Shown: positions 25,297 through 33,693 of the stretch, in pieces | Position numbering within the stretch: the first letter of the stretch is position 1 | Layout: every line of letters begins with the position of its first letter | Assembly: GCF_001544555.2 (NCBI RefSeq) | Contig: NZ_FCOK02000037.1 | Location: 1 to 64,000 of the forward strand | Origin: Caballeronia udeis | Lineage (GTDB): Bacteria; Pseudomonadota; Gammaproteobacteria; Burkholderiales; Burkholderiaceae | Length of the DNA stretch: 64,000 nt | Direction: 5' to 3' | Made by a program: the position numbers and the translations under genes | Notes under the pieces: generated by a model | The model's database searches: none | Told to the model about the DNA's origin: nothing | What the model saw: the letters and a program-made list of their open reading frames with translations, nothing else

Positions 25297-26229
25297 TCAG
25301 CCGGCGAGCAGTTTGCGGGTTTCTTCGAGCGAAGCCGGATCGAAGATCGACGCGCCGATCAGCGTACCGTCGATGCGCTTCGTCAACCCGTTCAACACCT
25401 TGCCCGGACCGCATTCGATCACGTGCGTGATCCCTTCGTGCGCCATCTTCTGCACGGTTTCGACCCAGCGCACGGGACCGGCGGCCTGACGCACAAGCGC
25501 GTCCTTGATGGCGGCCGGTTCAGCGACGCTCGCGACATCGATGTTATTGATCAGCGGAATCTGCGGCACTCCAATATCGACGCTAGCCAGGTACTCGCGC
25601 AACTGGTCCGACGCCGGCTTGAGCAGCGACGAATGGAATGGCGCGGATACCGGCAGCGGCAATGCGCGTTTCGCGCCCTTGGCCTTGGCGATTTCGCAGG
25701 CTTTTTCAACGCCCGCTTTCGCACCGGCGATCACCACTTGGGACGGCGCATTGAAGTTCACCGCTTCCACAATCCCCGCCGCCGATGCTTCGGCGCAAAC
25801 GGCACGCACGGCGTCGTCATCGAGACCGAGGATGGCGGCCATTCCACCCTCGCCCACGGGTACGGCGCTCTGCATGGCCTGCGCGCGAAAGCGCACAAGC
25901 GGCACCGCAGCCGAAAACGGGAGCGCTCCAGCGACAACCAGCGCCGTGTATTCGCCCAAGCTATGACCCGCGACAATCGCCGGTTTCAGCCCGGTTTCCT
26001 GTTCCCACACACGATAAATCGCATAGGCGGCCGTCAGCATCACGGGTTGCGTGTTCGCGGTCAGACCCAGCTCTTCAACCGGACCTTCAGCGATCAGCTT
26101 GCCCAGATCCTGGCCGAGTGCATCGGAGGCCTGCTGCACGGTATCGCGCACCACGGCGTGGTCGGCAAATGCATTGAGCATGCCGACCGACTGGGATCCT
26201 TGTCCCGGAAAAACGAACGCGAATTTCAT
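25297..26229 (-). CDS. fabD: Malonyl-CoA-[acyl-carrier-protein] transacylase
   Basis: FabD moves malonyl from CoA to ACP, supplying extender units. The 310-residue protein starts MKFAFVFPGQGSQ and has the nucleophile motif GHSLGE with Ser90, the VRFRAQAMQ substrate-binding arginine and a His in VSAPFHSSLLKPA. It lies between fabH and fabG in the fatty-acid operon. Confidence 0.97.
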   Translation of the reverse strand: MKFAFVFPGQGSQSVGMLNAFADHAVVRDTVQQASDALGQDLGKLIAEGPVEELGLTANTQPVMLTAAYAIYRVWEQETGLKPAIVAGHSLGEYTALVVAGALPFSAAVPLVRFRAQAMQSAVPVGEGGMAAILGLDDDAVRAVCAEASAAGIVEAVNFNAPSQVVIAGAKAGVEKACEIAKAKGAKRALPLPVSAPFHSSLLKPASDQLREYLASVDIGVPQIPLINNIDVASVAEPAAIKDALVRQAAGPVRWVETVQKMAHEGITHVIECGPGKVLNGLTKRIDGTLIGASIFDPASLEETRKLLAG

Positions 26230-26302
26230 GAGGTTCTTACTCGATTGAATTGTCGAATGACTGGCGTGGCGTGATGACGCAGCTGAATCGGCTAATACCC
26301 GC

Positions 26303-27292
26303 TTAATAGCGGATAACCGACGCGCCCCACGTGAAGCCGCCGCCCACCCCTTCGATCAGCACATGCTGGCCGCGCTTGATGCGGCCGTCGCGCACGGCGA
26401 CGTCGAATGCGAGAGGAATGGATGCTGCCGACGTATTGCCATGCTCGCCAACGGTCACGACCATGCGCTCCAGCGGCAAATGCAACTTGCGCGCGGTGCT
26501 CTCCATGATGCGGATATTGGCCTGATGCGGAATGAGCCAGTCGATGTCGCCAGCGGTCAGTTGCGCTTTCTCGAGCGCCTCGACAGCCACTTTTTCCAGC
26601 ACCTTGACCGCCAGCTTGAACACGGCCTGGCCATCCATGTGGAGGAACGCGCTGCCTTCGATCACGCCCTTGTTCACGTTGCCCGGCGTGCACAGGATGT
26701 TCGCGTGGCTGCCGTCGGCGTGAAGCGCGCTCGACAGTACGCCGGGTTCATCGGAGGCCTGCAGGATCACGGCGCCCGCACCGTCGCCGAACAGCACGCA
26801 AGTGGTGCGGTCGTTGAAATCGAGAATGCGCGAGAAGGTTTCAGCGCCAACGACCAGAGCCGTGCGATTGGCGCCGCCGCGGATAAGGCTGTCTGCCATT
26901 GCAACCGCGTAAGCAAATCCCGAGCAGACAGCCTGGATGTCGAACGCTGCGCCGCCGTTCTTGATGCCGAGCTTGTTCTGCAACAGGCAAGCAGTGCTGG
27001 GAAAAACGAAGTCAGGCGTGGACGTGGCGACAATGATCAGATCGATCGATTGCGGATCAATGCCCGCAGCCTCGATCGCATGACGCGACGCCTGCAAGGC
27101 AAGGTCGCTGGTCGTTTGGTCGGGTGCGGCGAAGTGGCGTGCATGGATACCGGTGCGGGCGACGATCCACTCATCGCTCGTTTCAACACCTTGTTTTGCG
27201 AGACGCTCGGCCAGTTCCTGGTTCGAGACACGGTCCGCCGGCAGGTAACTGCCCGTTCCGATCACGCGGGAATAGAGATTCGATTGAGCCAT
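26303..27292 (-). CDS. fabH: 3-oxoacyl-[acyl-carrier-protein] synthase III
   Basis: KAS III starts fatty acid synthesis by condensing acetyl-CoA with malonyl-ACP. The 329-residue protein has Cys123 in DIQAVCSGFAYA, His in WLIPHQANIRI and Asn in GEHGNTSAASIP, the full Cys-His-Asn triad. Its ATG shares one base with the plsX stop (TAATG), which argues for coupled translation. fabD follows after 73 bases. Confidence 0.97.
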   Translation of the reverse strand: MAQSNLYSRVIGTGSYLPADRVSNQELAERLAKQGVETSDEWIVARTGIHARHFAAPDQTTSDLALQASRHAIEAAGIDPQSIDLIIVATSTPDFVFPSTACLLQNKLGIKNGGAAFDIQAVCSGFAYAVAMADSLIRGGANRTALVVGAETFSRILDFNDRTTCVLFGDGAGAVILQASDEPGVLSSALHADGSHANILCTPGNVNKGVIEGSAFLHMDGQAVFKLAVKVLEKVAVEALEKAQLTAGDIDWLIPHQANIRIMESTARKLHLPLERMVVTVGEHGNTSAASIPLAFDVAVRDGRIKRGQHVLIEGVGGGFTWGASVIRY

Positions 27293-28464
27293 TATGCCTT
27301 CGAGGATAGCGCGGCGCCCGGTTCGCCCGGCTGCACGAGCGGGCGGTCAACGACCGTATTATCGCCTGGGGCGACGGGGTCGGCCGCGGGGTCGGTCTGA
27401 TTCGGAACCGTGGCGCCAGCAGTGTCAGCGGAAGCGCCGAGCGCCGCTTGTTGCACGGGAGCAGCGTTTTCTTCCATGGCGCGCACGAGGCGTTCAAGCA
27501 CGCCATTTTTGACCGCATCATACCCGCGTTTGATAGCCCATTCAAACCCGTACGCTTGTGCCGACCCGTGGCTCTTGATGACCAGCCCGCGCAAGCCGAG
27601 CAGCGCAGCGCCGTTGTACTGAGCGGGGTCGACCCGGCGTTTGAAGCGTTTGAGAACGGGCAATGCGACGATTGCCATCAGCTTGGTGAGGAGTGACCGG
27701 CTGAATTCCTCGCGAATCATGTCGGTCAGCATCTGCGCCAGACCTTCCGAAGTCTTCAGCGCCACGTTGCCGACAAAACCATCGCATACGACCACGTCGG
27801 TCGTGCCTTTATAGATGTCGTTGCCTTCCACGTTGCCGTAGAAATTGAGCGTGCTTGCGCGCAGCAATTCGCCGGCGCGTTTGATGATGTCGTTGCCCTT
27901 GATGACTTCTTCGCCAATGTTGAGCAGACCGATGGTCGGCCGCTCCTTGTCCCCGATGGCGGCGACGAGCGCGTGGCCCATTTCGGCGAATTGCAGCAAG
28001 TGTTGCGGCTCGCAGTCCACGTTCGCGCCCAGGTCGAGCACGGTGGTGAAGCCCTTCTGGCTTGGCATCGCGAATGCGATAGCCGGGCGCTCGATGCCCG
28101 GCAGCGTCTTGAGCACGTAGCGGGACACGGCCATCAGTGCGCCGGTGTTGCCTGCCGAGATGCACGTCTGTGCCTGGCCGTCCTTGACGAGGTTGAGCGC
28201 CACCCGCATGGACGAATCTTTTTTCCGGCGCAGCGCGACCTCTACCGGATCGTCCATCTCGACCACTTCGGTGGCCGGAACGACCGTCAGCCGGGTTTCG
28301 CCGGTGGCTTTGCACTTCTTCAGTTGCGCGCGGATGGCCGGCTCGATGCCGACGAGCAACAGATGCGCATCAGGATGCGAACGCACAAAACTGACCGCGG
28401 CGGGAACGGTCACGGCCGGGCCGTGGTCGCCTCCCATGCAGTCGATAGTGATCTTTACGGTCAT
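27292..28464 (-). CDS. plsX: Phosphate acyltransferase PlsX
   Basis: PlsX converts acyl-ACP to acyl-phosphate, the donor for PlsY in phospholipid synthesis. The 390-residue protein starts VKITIDCMGGDHGP and has the family motifs SAGNTGALMA and DGFVGNVALK. The last 45 or so residues are an Ala/Pro/Asp-rich tail that the family core does not need. It follows the rpmF terminator and opens the coupled plsX-fabH pair. Confidence 0.96.
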   Translation of the reverse strand: MTVKITIDCMGGDHGPAVTVPAAVSFVRSHPDAHLLLVGIEPAIRAQLKKCKATGETRLTVVPATEVVEMDDPVEVALRRKKDSSMRVALNLVKDGQAQTCISAGNTGALMAVSRYVLKTLPGIERPAIAFAMPSQKGFTTVLDLGANVDCEPQHLLQFAEMGHALVAAIGDKERPTIGLLNIGEEVIKGNDIIKRAGELLRASTLNFYGNVEGNDIYKGTTDVVVCDGFVGNVALKTSEGLAQMLTDMIREEFSRSLLTKLMAIVALPVLKRFKRRVDPAQYNGAALLGLRGLVIKSHGSAQAYGFEWAIKRGYDAVKNGVLERLVRAMEENAAPVQQAALGASADTAGATVPNQTDPAADPVAPGDNTVVDRPLVQPGEPGAALSSKA

Positions 28465-28487
28465 GGAGTGCGACGAATTTCAGGCAC

Positions 28488-28512
28488 AAAAAAGCGGCAG
28501 TGAAATGCCGCC
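28488..28512 (-). terminator. Intrinsic terminator between rpmF and plsX
   Basis: On the minus strand the stem GCGGCA/TGCCGC with a 6-base loop is followed by TTTTTTG. It lies about 95 bases after the rpmF stop and would uncouple ribosomal-protein from fatty-acid gene levels. Confidence 0.8.
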
Positions 28513-28605
28513 TTCTTGTCGTACCGGGAAGATGTCAAGCGCGAGCAACCGCGACTCAGACCACGAGTCAAGACGGTGACGCTAGACGCAACAAGCGCCG
28601 TACGC

Positions 28606-28785
28606 TTAGTCGTTCTTCGTCTTGATGACTTTCTTGCCACGATAGTAGCCGTTCGGGCTCACGTGGTGACGCAGATGCACTTCACCCGTGCTCGGCTCAA
28701 CTGCCAGCGGCGCTGCGGTGAGGAAATCGTGCGAACGATGCATGCCGCGCTTGGACGGCGATTTCTTGTTTTGCTGAACTGCCAT
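28606..28785 (-). CDS. rpmF: 50S ribosomal protein L32
   Basis: A 59-residue basic protein of the large ribosomal subunit. It reads MAVQQNKKSPSKRGMHRSHD at the start, with SPNGYYRGKKVIKTK near the end, typical of bL32 without the zinc-binding cysteines. The ATG has GGAGTCATC just upstream. It lies between yceD and plsX, the order conserved across many proteobacteria. Confidence 0.97.
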   Translation of the reverse strand: MAVQQNKKSPSKRGMHRSHDFLTAAPLAVEPSTGEVHLRHHVSPNGYYRGKKVIKTKND

Positions 28786-28983
28786 GATGACTCCAGAAAA
28801 ATTTTGCGAATTCTAACACAGCTCGACACGCCGGAGACCCTGACCTGAGGCCAGTGAGTCTTTCCGGACGCGTCGCGCCGCCTGATGATTCGACACCCGG
28901 CCTGATGCCGGACGTCAATACTCTTTAATGCGAGCGTTTAATGCACACTCAGTGCGTGCGCTTCACTGCCCGCTTAATGCTGC

Positions 28984-29637
28984 TTAATGCTTATTGTCGT
29001 CGGAACCGCCCTGCTTGAGCTTACCGAGCGCGGCGAACGGATTGGGTCTGCCTGTGCCGCCATCCTGCTGCGTGCCTGCATCGCCATTCAGACCACCATC
29101 GTCCAGCTCGCCCTCGGCGCCGTCGAGACCCGTTACCAGGCTCTCGTGCACTTCGGGACACACATCGTGCTTCGGCACGAGCGGCAAGGACAACAACAAT
29201 TCCTCTTCGATCAAGTCGACGAGATCGAACTGGCGTGAGCCGACGATCACTTCCACTTCATCGTTGTCTAGCGGAAACTCGTCCGCTTCTTCTTCCGTCG
29301 TGACAATGCGATACGTTGCATCGACATCCAGGTGCTGCGAATACGGCGAAAGACAACGCTGGCATTCGATCCAGACCGATCCGTGCACAGCGAGCCGCAA
29401 ATAAGGCTGCGGCGCTTCAGTGCCGTCGTCCTGCAACTCGGGCTGCATGGAGCCTTCGGCCTGCCATGAAAACACCGTGTCACGGTCCGGGGCATCGGCC
29501 GGCACTTCGTTCTGCATACGCGGCAATTGCGAGACTCGTACACCACCTGCTGCCTGCCGACGGCTTTGGGCGAATTCGAACAGGTCGAGTGCGCGCAAGT
29601 CGGCGGGACATGCAGGTTTGCCAGGATTCTGTGTCAT
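28984..29637 (-). CDS. yceD: YceD/DUF177 protein (23S rRNA accumulation)
   Basis: YceD-family proteins lie beside rpmF in bacteria and plants and are needed for normal 23S rRNA levels. The 217-residue acidic protein shows the DUF177 core, with the C-x2-C pair in VWIECQRCLSPYSQHL and a second cysteine in PLVPKHDVCPE. The last 50 residues are Gly/Asp-rich and low-complexity. A gap of about 200 bases to rpmF contains four copies of TTAATGC (28925, 28938, 28974, 28984), the last at the yceD stop. Confidence 0.88.
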   Translation of the reverse strand: MTQNPGKPACPADLRALDLFEFAQSRRQAAGGVRVSQLPRMQNEVPADAPDRDTVFSWQAEGSMQPELQDDGTEAPQPYLRLAVHGSVWIECQRCLSPYSQHLDVDATYRIVTTEEEADEFPLDNDEVEVIVGSRQFDLVDLIEEELLLSLPLVPKHDVCPEVHESLVTGLDGAEGELDDGGLNGDAGTQQDGGTGRPNPFAALGKLKQGGSDDNKH

Positions 29638-30161
29638 GTGCGCTCCTGCAGTGGTCGTTGCCGTGACGGCTGGATAGCAAGTCCACGGAGGACGACCGGG
29701 GGTGAAACCGCAGTATGCACCGCACCGGACCCGTCCGGCTGGTGTGGTTTATCCCGATCTTTCGGTTCGGCCACTTCTCGAATCAAGCACCAGTCCGAGC
29801 CGCTATGTGGGCGAGCCGCTTTTCCGGCTCAAGCAGCCTTGGCTCAAGCAATCGCACCGGGTCTCCAGATCCGCCTTGCACACGCTGATGCCCGACATCT
29901 CGGTACACTTCCAGCCACCGCCTGCGCTTCGGCCCGACCGTGGCCCGACCATGTTTCTTCAGTTTCCGACCATGTTTCTTCAGTTTCTTCACCGGTCTCT
30001 AGCGGACAAAGGGCTCCACATACCGATGAAAAGCCCAAAATCATAGCGGCTTTGTCTTTTCGAGTCAAACACTTATGCTCCGGTGTGCGGCACCGCCGGT
30101 TCAGTCCGGACCCAGCCCGGTTCCAGTCCTTCACCCCATTTGTTGATAGCCAATCCCTTTC
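29638..30161. other. Divergent intergenic region, yceD / maf
   Basis: No gene is supported here. The region must hold divergent promoters for yceD-rpmF and for maf. It contains a perfect 21-base tandem repeat at 29946-29987 and a smaller repeat of GGCTCAAGCA near 29826-29851. I see no convincing -35/-10 pair. Confidence 0.5.
29946..29987. repeat. Tandem repeat, 2 x 21 bases
   Basis: Two perfect adjacent copies of a 21-base unit beginning CGACCATGTTTCTTCAG and ending TTTC, about 175 bases before the maf start. It could be a slippage product or a paired binding site. Confidence 0.9.
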
Positions 30162-30776
30162 ATGCCCGACGCCTCAAATAAGCCGCGCCTCATCCTTGCC
30201 TCGAGTTCGCGTTACCGGCGGGAGTTGCTCGAACGCCTGCGCATTCCCTTCGATGTGATCACGCCCGATATCGACGAAACGCTGCTCGACGGCGAAACGC
30301 CGGAAGCCACGGCCGTCCGGCTGTCGATCGCCAAGGCGCGTGCGGCCGCGGCCCGCGTGACCCATGCTTCCGGTGCGCTCGTGATCGGCTCGGATCAGGT
30401 CGCCACCTGCGACGGCCGTCAGATCGGCAAGCCCGGCACGCATGACAATGCGCGCGCCCAGCTTCTGTCGATGCGCGGCAAAAGCGTCGAATTCCACAGC
30501 GCGCTGTGTCTCTTCGACAGCCGCACGGACGCGATCCAATCCGCCGATATTGTCACCCGCGTGCAGTTCCGCGACCTGACGGATCCGGAAATCGAAGCAT
30601 ATTTGCTCGCCGAAACGCCTTACGACGTGGCGGGCAGCGCGAAATCGGAGGGCTTGGGCATCACGCTTATCGATGCAATTCACTCCGACGATCCCACCGC
30701 GCTGGTCGGCTTGCCGCTGATTGCGTTGTCGCGGATGTTGCGCACGGCCGGGTTTCCGTTGGTGGAGGCAGCATGA
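30162..30776 (+). CDS. maf: Maf-family nucleotide pyrophosphatase (YceF type)
   Basis: A house-cleaning enzyme that hydrolyses non-canonical nucleoside triphosphates; the YceF branch prefers 7-methyl-GTP. The 204-residue protein opens LILASSSRYRRELLERLRIP and has TPDIDETLLDGE and VIGSDQVATCDG, the phosphate- and metal-binding motifs. The YceF assignment leans on its position beside yceD-rpmF, as in E. coli. The stop overlaps the next start (ATGA). Confidence 0.9.
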   Translation: MPDASNKPRLILASSSRYRRELLERLRIPFDVITPDIDETLLDGETPEATAVRLSIAKARAAAARVTHASGALVIGSDQVATCDGRQIGKPGTHDNARAQLLSMRGKSVEFHSALCLFDSRTDAIQSADIVTRVQFRDLTDPEIEAYLLAETPYDVAGSAKSEGLGITLIDAIHSDDPTALVGLPLIALSRMLRTAGFPLVEAA

Positions 30777-31492
30777 GCGGCGTCCTGTATCTCATCCCGA
30801 ACACGCTCGGCGACGGCGACAGCGCCGCGCTCGCCGACGTCCTGCCCGAACCCGTGCGTGCGCGTGCCGCGGCGCTGCAGTACTACATTGGCGAGAATGC
30901 TAAAACCACGCGCGCCTTCCTGAAGAAGGTCGGAACCGAGCGGCCGATCCAGGAAATCGAGATCCGCGAACTCAACGTCAACACACCGCCGGGAGAGGTC
31001 GAGAAGCTGCTCAAACCGATTCTGGAAGGCACTGACGCCGGTCTCGTCTCGGAAGCGGGATGTCCGGCAGTCGCAGATCCGGGCGCCCTGCTCGTGCGCC
31101 GCGCGCATGAGCGCGGCGTGAAAGTCGTGCCGTTCGTCGGTCCCAGTTCGATTTTGCTGGCGTTGATGGCGTCAGGCATGAACGGGCAAAGCTTTGCGTT
31201 CAACGGCTATCTTCCCGTCGATGCCACCGAGCGTGGCAAACGCCTGCGCGAGCTGGAAGCGTTGTCGCGCAAGGCGAACCAGACGCAGATCTTTATCGAG
31301 ACGCCGTACAGGAATCGTGCGCTGCTGGACACGTTGCTCGCGACCTGCGCGCCGTCCACGCTGGTGTGCGTCGCGGTTGACCTGACATTACCGGCCGAGA
31401 CGATCGTCACGCGAACGGTGGCGGACTGGAAAAAGAAGGCCGCGCCTGAACTGCATAAACGGCCGGCGATTTTCCTGTTGTTGGGGGCGTAA
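30773..31492 (+). CDS. SAM-dependent methyltransferase, tetrapyrrole-methylase/RsmI-like
   Basis: A 239-residue protein related to RsmI, which 2'-O-methylates 16S rRNA C1402. It has VSEAGCPAVADPGALLV (the SAM-site loop), VVPFVGPSSILLALMASG and IFIETPYRNRALLDTL. It is shorter than canonical RsmI (about 285) and may be a paralogue with another substrate. Its ATG overlaps the maf stop, so the two are translated together. A bidirectional terminator follows. Confidence 0.8.
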   Translation: MSGVLYLIPNTLGDGDSAALADVLPEPVRARAAALQYYIGENAKTTRAFLKKVGTERPIQEIEIRELNVNTPPGEVEKLLKPILEGTDAGLVSEAGCPAVADPGALLVRRAHERGVKVVPFVGPSSILLALMASGMNGQSFAFNGYLPVDATERGKRLRELEALSRKANQTQIFIETPYRNRALLDTLLATCAPSTLVCVAVDLTLPAETIVTRTVADWKKKAAPELHKRPAIFLLLGA

Positions 31493-31517
31493 GGCGCTCA
31501 GCCAGCCCGTGGGCGCG

Positions 31518-31557
31518 AAAAAACCGCTCGCCTGAATACCCAAGGCGAGCGGTTTAT
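31518..31557. terminator. Bidirectional terminator between the methyltransferase gene and sppA
   Basis: A perfect 13-base stem AAACCGCTCGCCT / AGGCGAGCGGTTT around a 9-base loop. The A-run at 31518-31523 gives a T-run for minus-strand transcripts; plus-strand transcripts end in TTTAT. It separates convergent genes. Confidence 0.85.
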
Positions 31558-31579
31558 CGTCTGATGAAAACGGCGAAGC

Positions 31580-32578
31580 TCACTTCAACTGCATCTTCCC
31601 GCCCATCATCAGCGCATGCATGGATGCATTGCCGACCGCTGCGCCAAACTTGCGCGCCACGCGCTCGCCAATGCTCTCTTTCTGCGTGTAATCGACAAGA
31701 TCCGGCTGCTTGACGATCTCGCGCGCAACGTAATCGGCGTCGCCGAAACCATCGGCGAGACCCAGTTCCACGCTCTTCTGACCCGTCCAGAACATGCCCG
31801 AGAACACATCGGGCGTGTCTTTCAGCCGGTTGCCCCGGCCTTGTTTGACGGCATCGATGAATTGCTGGTGAATCTGGTCAAGCATCTCCTGTGCGTGAGC
31901 ATCCATGGCCGGCGTCTCAGGCGAGAACGGATCGAACGCGCCCTTGTTCGCACCCGATGTATGCAGCCGGCGTTGCACCCCGAGCTTGTCCATCAGGCCC
32001 GTAAAGCCGAAACCGTCCATCAGCACGCCAATTGACCCGACAATGCTCGCCTTGTCGACGTAGATCTTGTCGGCGGCCGCCGCGGCGTAATAACCGCCCG
32101 ACGCGCACATGTCGCCCACCACCACATACAGCGGCTTTGACGGATATTTCGCCCGCAAACGCGTGATCTCGCGATTGATGATGCCCGCCTGCACCGGACT
32201 GCCGCCCGGGCTGTTGCAGCGAAGGATCACCGCAGCCGTGCCGTCGTCTTCAAACGCGCTGTCGAGCGCCGCGTTCACGTTGTCCGCGCTTGCGTCGCCA
32301 TTCGAGGAGATTTCGCCTTCCAGTTCAACCAGCGCCGTATGGCGCGCCGTTTTTGCGACTTTGTCGCTGGTGAAATCGAACGCGCTCCAGGCCGCGATCG
32401 CCAGGATCGCAAGGAACACGAAGCGGAAAAATATCCGCCAGCGGCGCGCGGCGCGCTGTTCGTTGATGGCCGCGAGCGCGATACGTTCGAGCGCGGCGCG
32501 CTCCCAGTTGTCGCCGGTGTCGCCGATGGATTTGGGACGCGCCTTATCCGCGGAATCGGTGGGAATTTGATCGGACAT
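31580..32578 (-). CDS. sppA: Signal peptide peptidase SppA (S49 protease)
   Basis: A membrane-anchored serine protease that degrades released signal peptides. The 332-residue protein has one membrane segment (about 47-65) and an S49 domain: the oxyanion region NSPGGSPVQAG (122-132), nucleophile Ser160 in GDMCASGGYY and a candidate Lys212 in GANKGAFDPFSP. It is the short, single-domain form. It ends the rluC-HAD-Rieske-sppA run on the minus strand. Confidence 0.92.
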   Translation of the reverse strand: MSDQIPTDSADKARPKSIGDTGDNWERAALERIALAAINEQRAARRWRIFFRFVFLAILAIAAWSAFDFTSDKVAKTARHTALVELEGEISSNGDASADNVNAALDSAFEDDGTAAVILRCNSPGGSPVQAGIINREITRLRAKYPSKPLYVVVGDMCASGGYYAAAAADKIYVDKASIVGSIGVLMDGFGFTGLMDKLGVQRRLHTSGANKGAFDPFSPETPAMDAHAQEMLDQIHQQFIDAVKQGRGNRLKDTPDVFSGMFWTGQKSVELGLADGFGDADYVAREIVKQPDLVDYTQKESIGERVARKFGAAVGNASMHALMMGGKMQLK

Positions 32579-32638
32579 GCGTCGCCTGGTTGACTGATTG
32601 GAAATGAAAAGCGGGGATGTTTCAAGCCGCGAGAACGG

Positions 32639-33037
32639 TCAAGCCGGACGGATATCTTCGTCGGGAAGCCAGAAGACGGCACGGCCTTCGGGTGTGTCGC
32701 GATCTTCCGCCGCCACCCGCCGCAAACGCGCGCCACGACATGGACCACCAACGCATTTCCCCGTGTCCGGCTCGTAAATAGCGCCGTGAGTCGCGCACAT
32801 CAAGTATAAGCCGGAGCTCTCGAAGAACTTGCCTTCGGACCAGTCCATCTCCATGGGCACGTGCGCGCAGCGGTTGAGATAGCCGAAGGGTTTGCCGTCG
32901 TAGCGGACGAAAAACACTGTAGCTTCACCGCCTTTGTCGACAGCGTTGTGACGAACGCCGTCGCCGCCGTCGACCAGCTCTTCCGACGCGCAGATTCGCA
33001 CCGGCGCAAGCGGCCTCTCAAGCGGCGTTCCGGTCAT
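32639..33037 (-). CDS. Rieske [2Fe-2S] protein
   Basis: A 132-residue ferredoxin-like Rieske protein. Ligands are visible as CAH (Cys57, His59) and CATH (Cys81, His84), with the second box followed by GAIYEPDTGKCVGGPC. It resembles the small Rieske subunits of oxygenases or NirD-type proteins but has no oxygenase beside it. Its ATG overlaps the HAD gene stop (ATGA), so it is translated with it; the sppA start lies 60 bases further on. Its redox partner is unknown. Confidence 0.9.
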   Translation of the reverse strand: MTGTPLERPLAPVRICASEELVDGGDGVRHNAVDKGGEATVFFVRYDGKPFGYLNRCAHVPMEMDWSEGKFFESSGLYLMCATHGAIYEPDTGKCVGGPCRGARLRRVAAEDRDTPEGRAVFWLPDEDIRPA

Positions 33038-33693
33038 GCATGCTCCCGCAGCCAGTCTCCCAGCGACGTGACGTTGTCGGCCACGAACAGCGGCTCCAGG
33101 GCTTGCAGCGACTTCGCCGGATGCGCACCGTACGTCACGCCGATCGCCGCCGCGCCGGCATTCTTCGCCATCTGCAAGTCGTGGGTGGTGTCGCCGATCA
33201 TCACGGTGCGGCTCACGTCCTGCCCGAGTTCGCGCGTGAGTTCGTGCAGCATGGCCGGATGCGGCTTGGAGAACGTTTCGTCGGCACAGCGCGTGCCGTC
33301 GAAGAGGCTTGTCAGGCGCGACTGGTCCAGCGCCCGGTTCAGGCCCACGCGGCTTTTGCCTGTGGCGACCGCCAGCAGGTAGCCCTCGTCGCGCAGGTTC
33401 TGCAGCATGCCGCGCACGCCGTCGAAGAGCTCGGTTTGCTCGCCCTTGATCAAATAATGAAAGCGATACCGCTCGGCAAGCTTCGGGTAATCGACGGGAT
33501 CGAGCGTGGGCGCGGCAATCTGCAACGCGTCGCGCAACCCCAGGCCGATCACGTAGCTTGCCGCTTCGTCGGCGGGAACGGGCAGGCTCAGGTCGCGGCA
33601 CGCCGCCTGAATGCTGCGCGTAATGTGCGCCGTGGAATCCATCAAGGTGCCGTCCCAGTCGAAGACAATCAGGTCGAATTGCTGACGGGCCAT
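33034..33693 (-). CDS. HAD-superfamily phosphatase (Gph-like)
   Basis: A 219-residue haloacid-dehalogenase phosphatase. Motif I is DWDGTLMDS with Asp12 and Asp14, motif II VATGKS, motif III in KPHPAM and motif IV in VMIGDTTHD. The subfamily resembles phosphoglycolate phosphatase, but the substrate cannot be fixed from sequence. It lies directly after rluC (no gap) and overlaps the Rieske gene by 4 bases. Confidence 0.9.
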   Translation of the reverse strand: MARQQFDLIVFDWDGTLMDSTAHITRSIQAACRDLSLPVPADEAASYVIGLGLRDALQIAAPTLDPVDYPKLAERYRFHYLIKGEQTELFDGVRGMLQNLRDEGYLLAVATGKSRVGLNRALDQSRLTSLFDGTRCADETFSKPHPAMLHELTRELGQDVSRTVMIGDTTHDLQMAKNAGAAAIGVTYGAHPAKSLQALEPLFVADNVTSLGDWLREHA

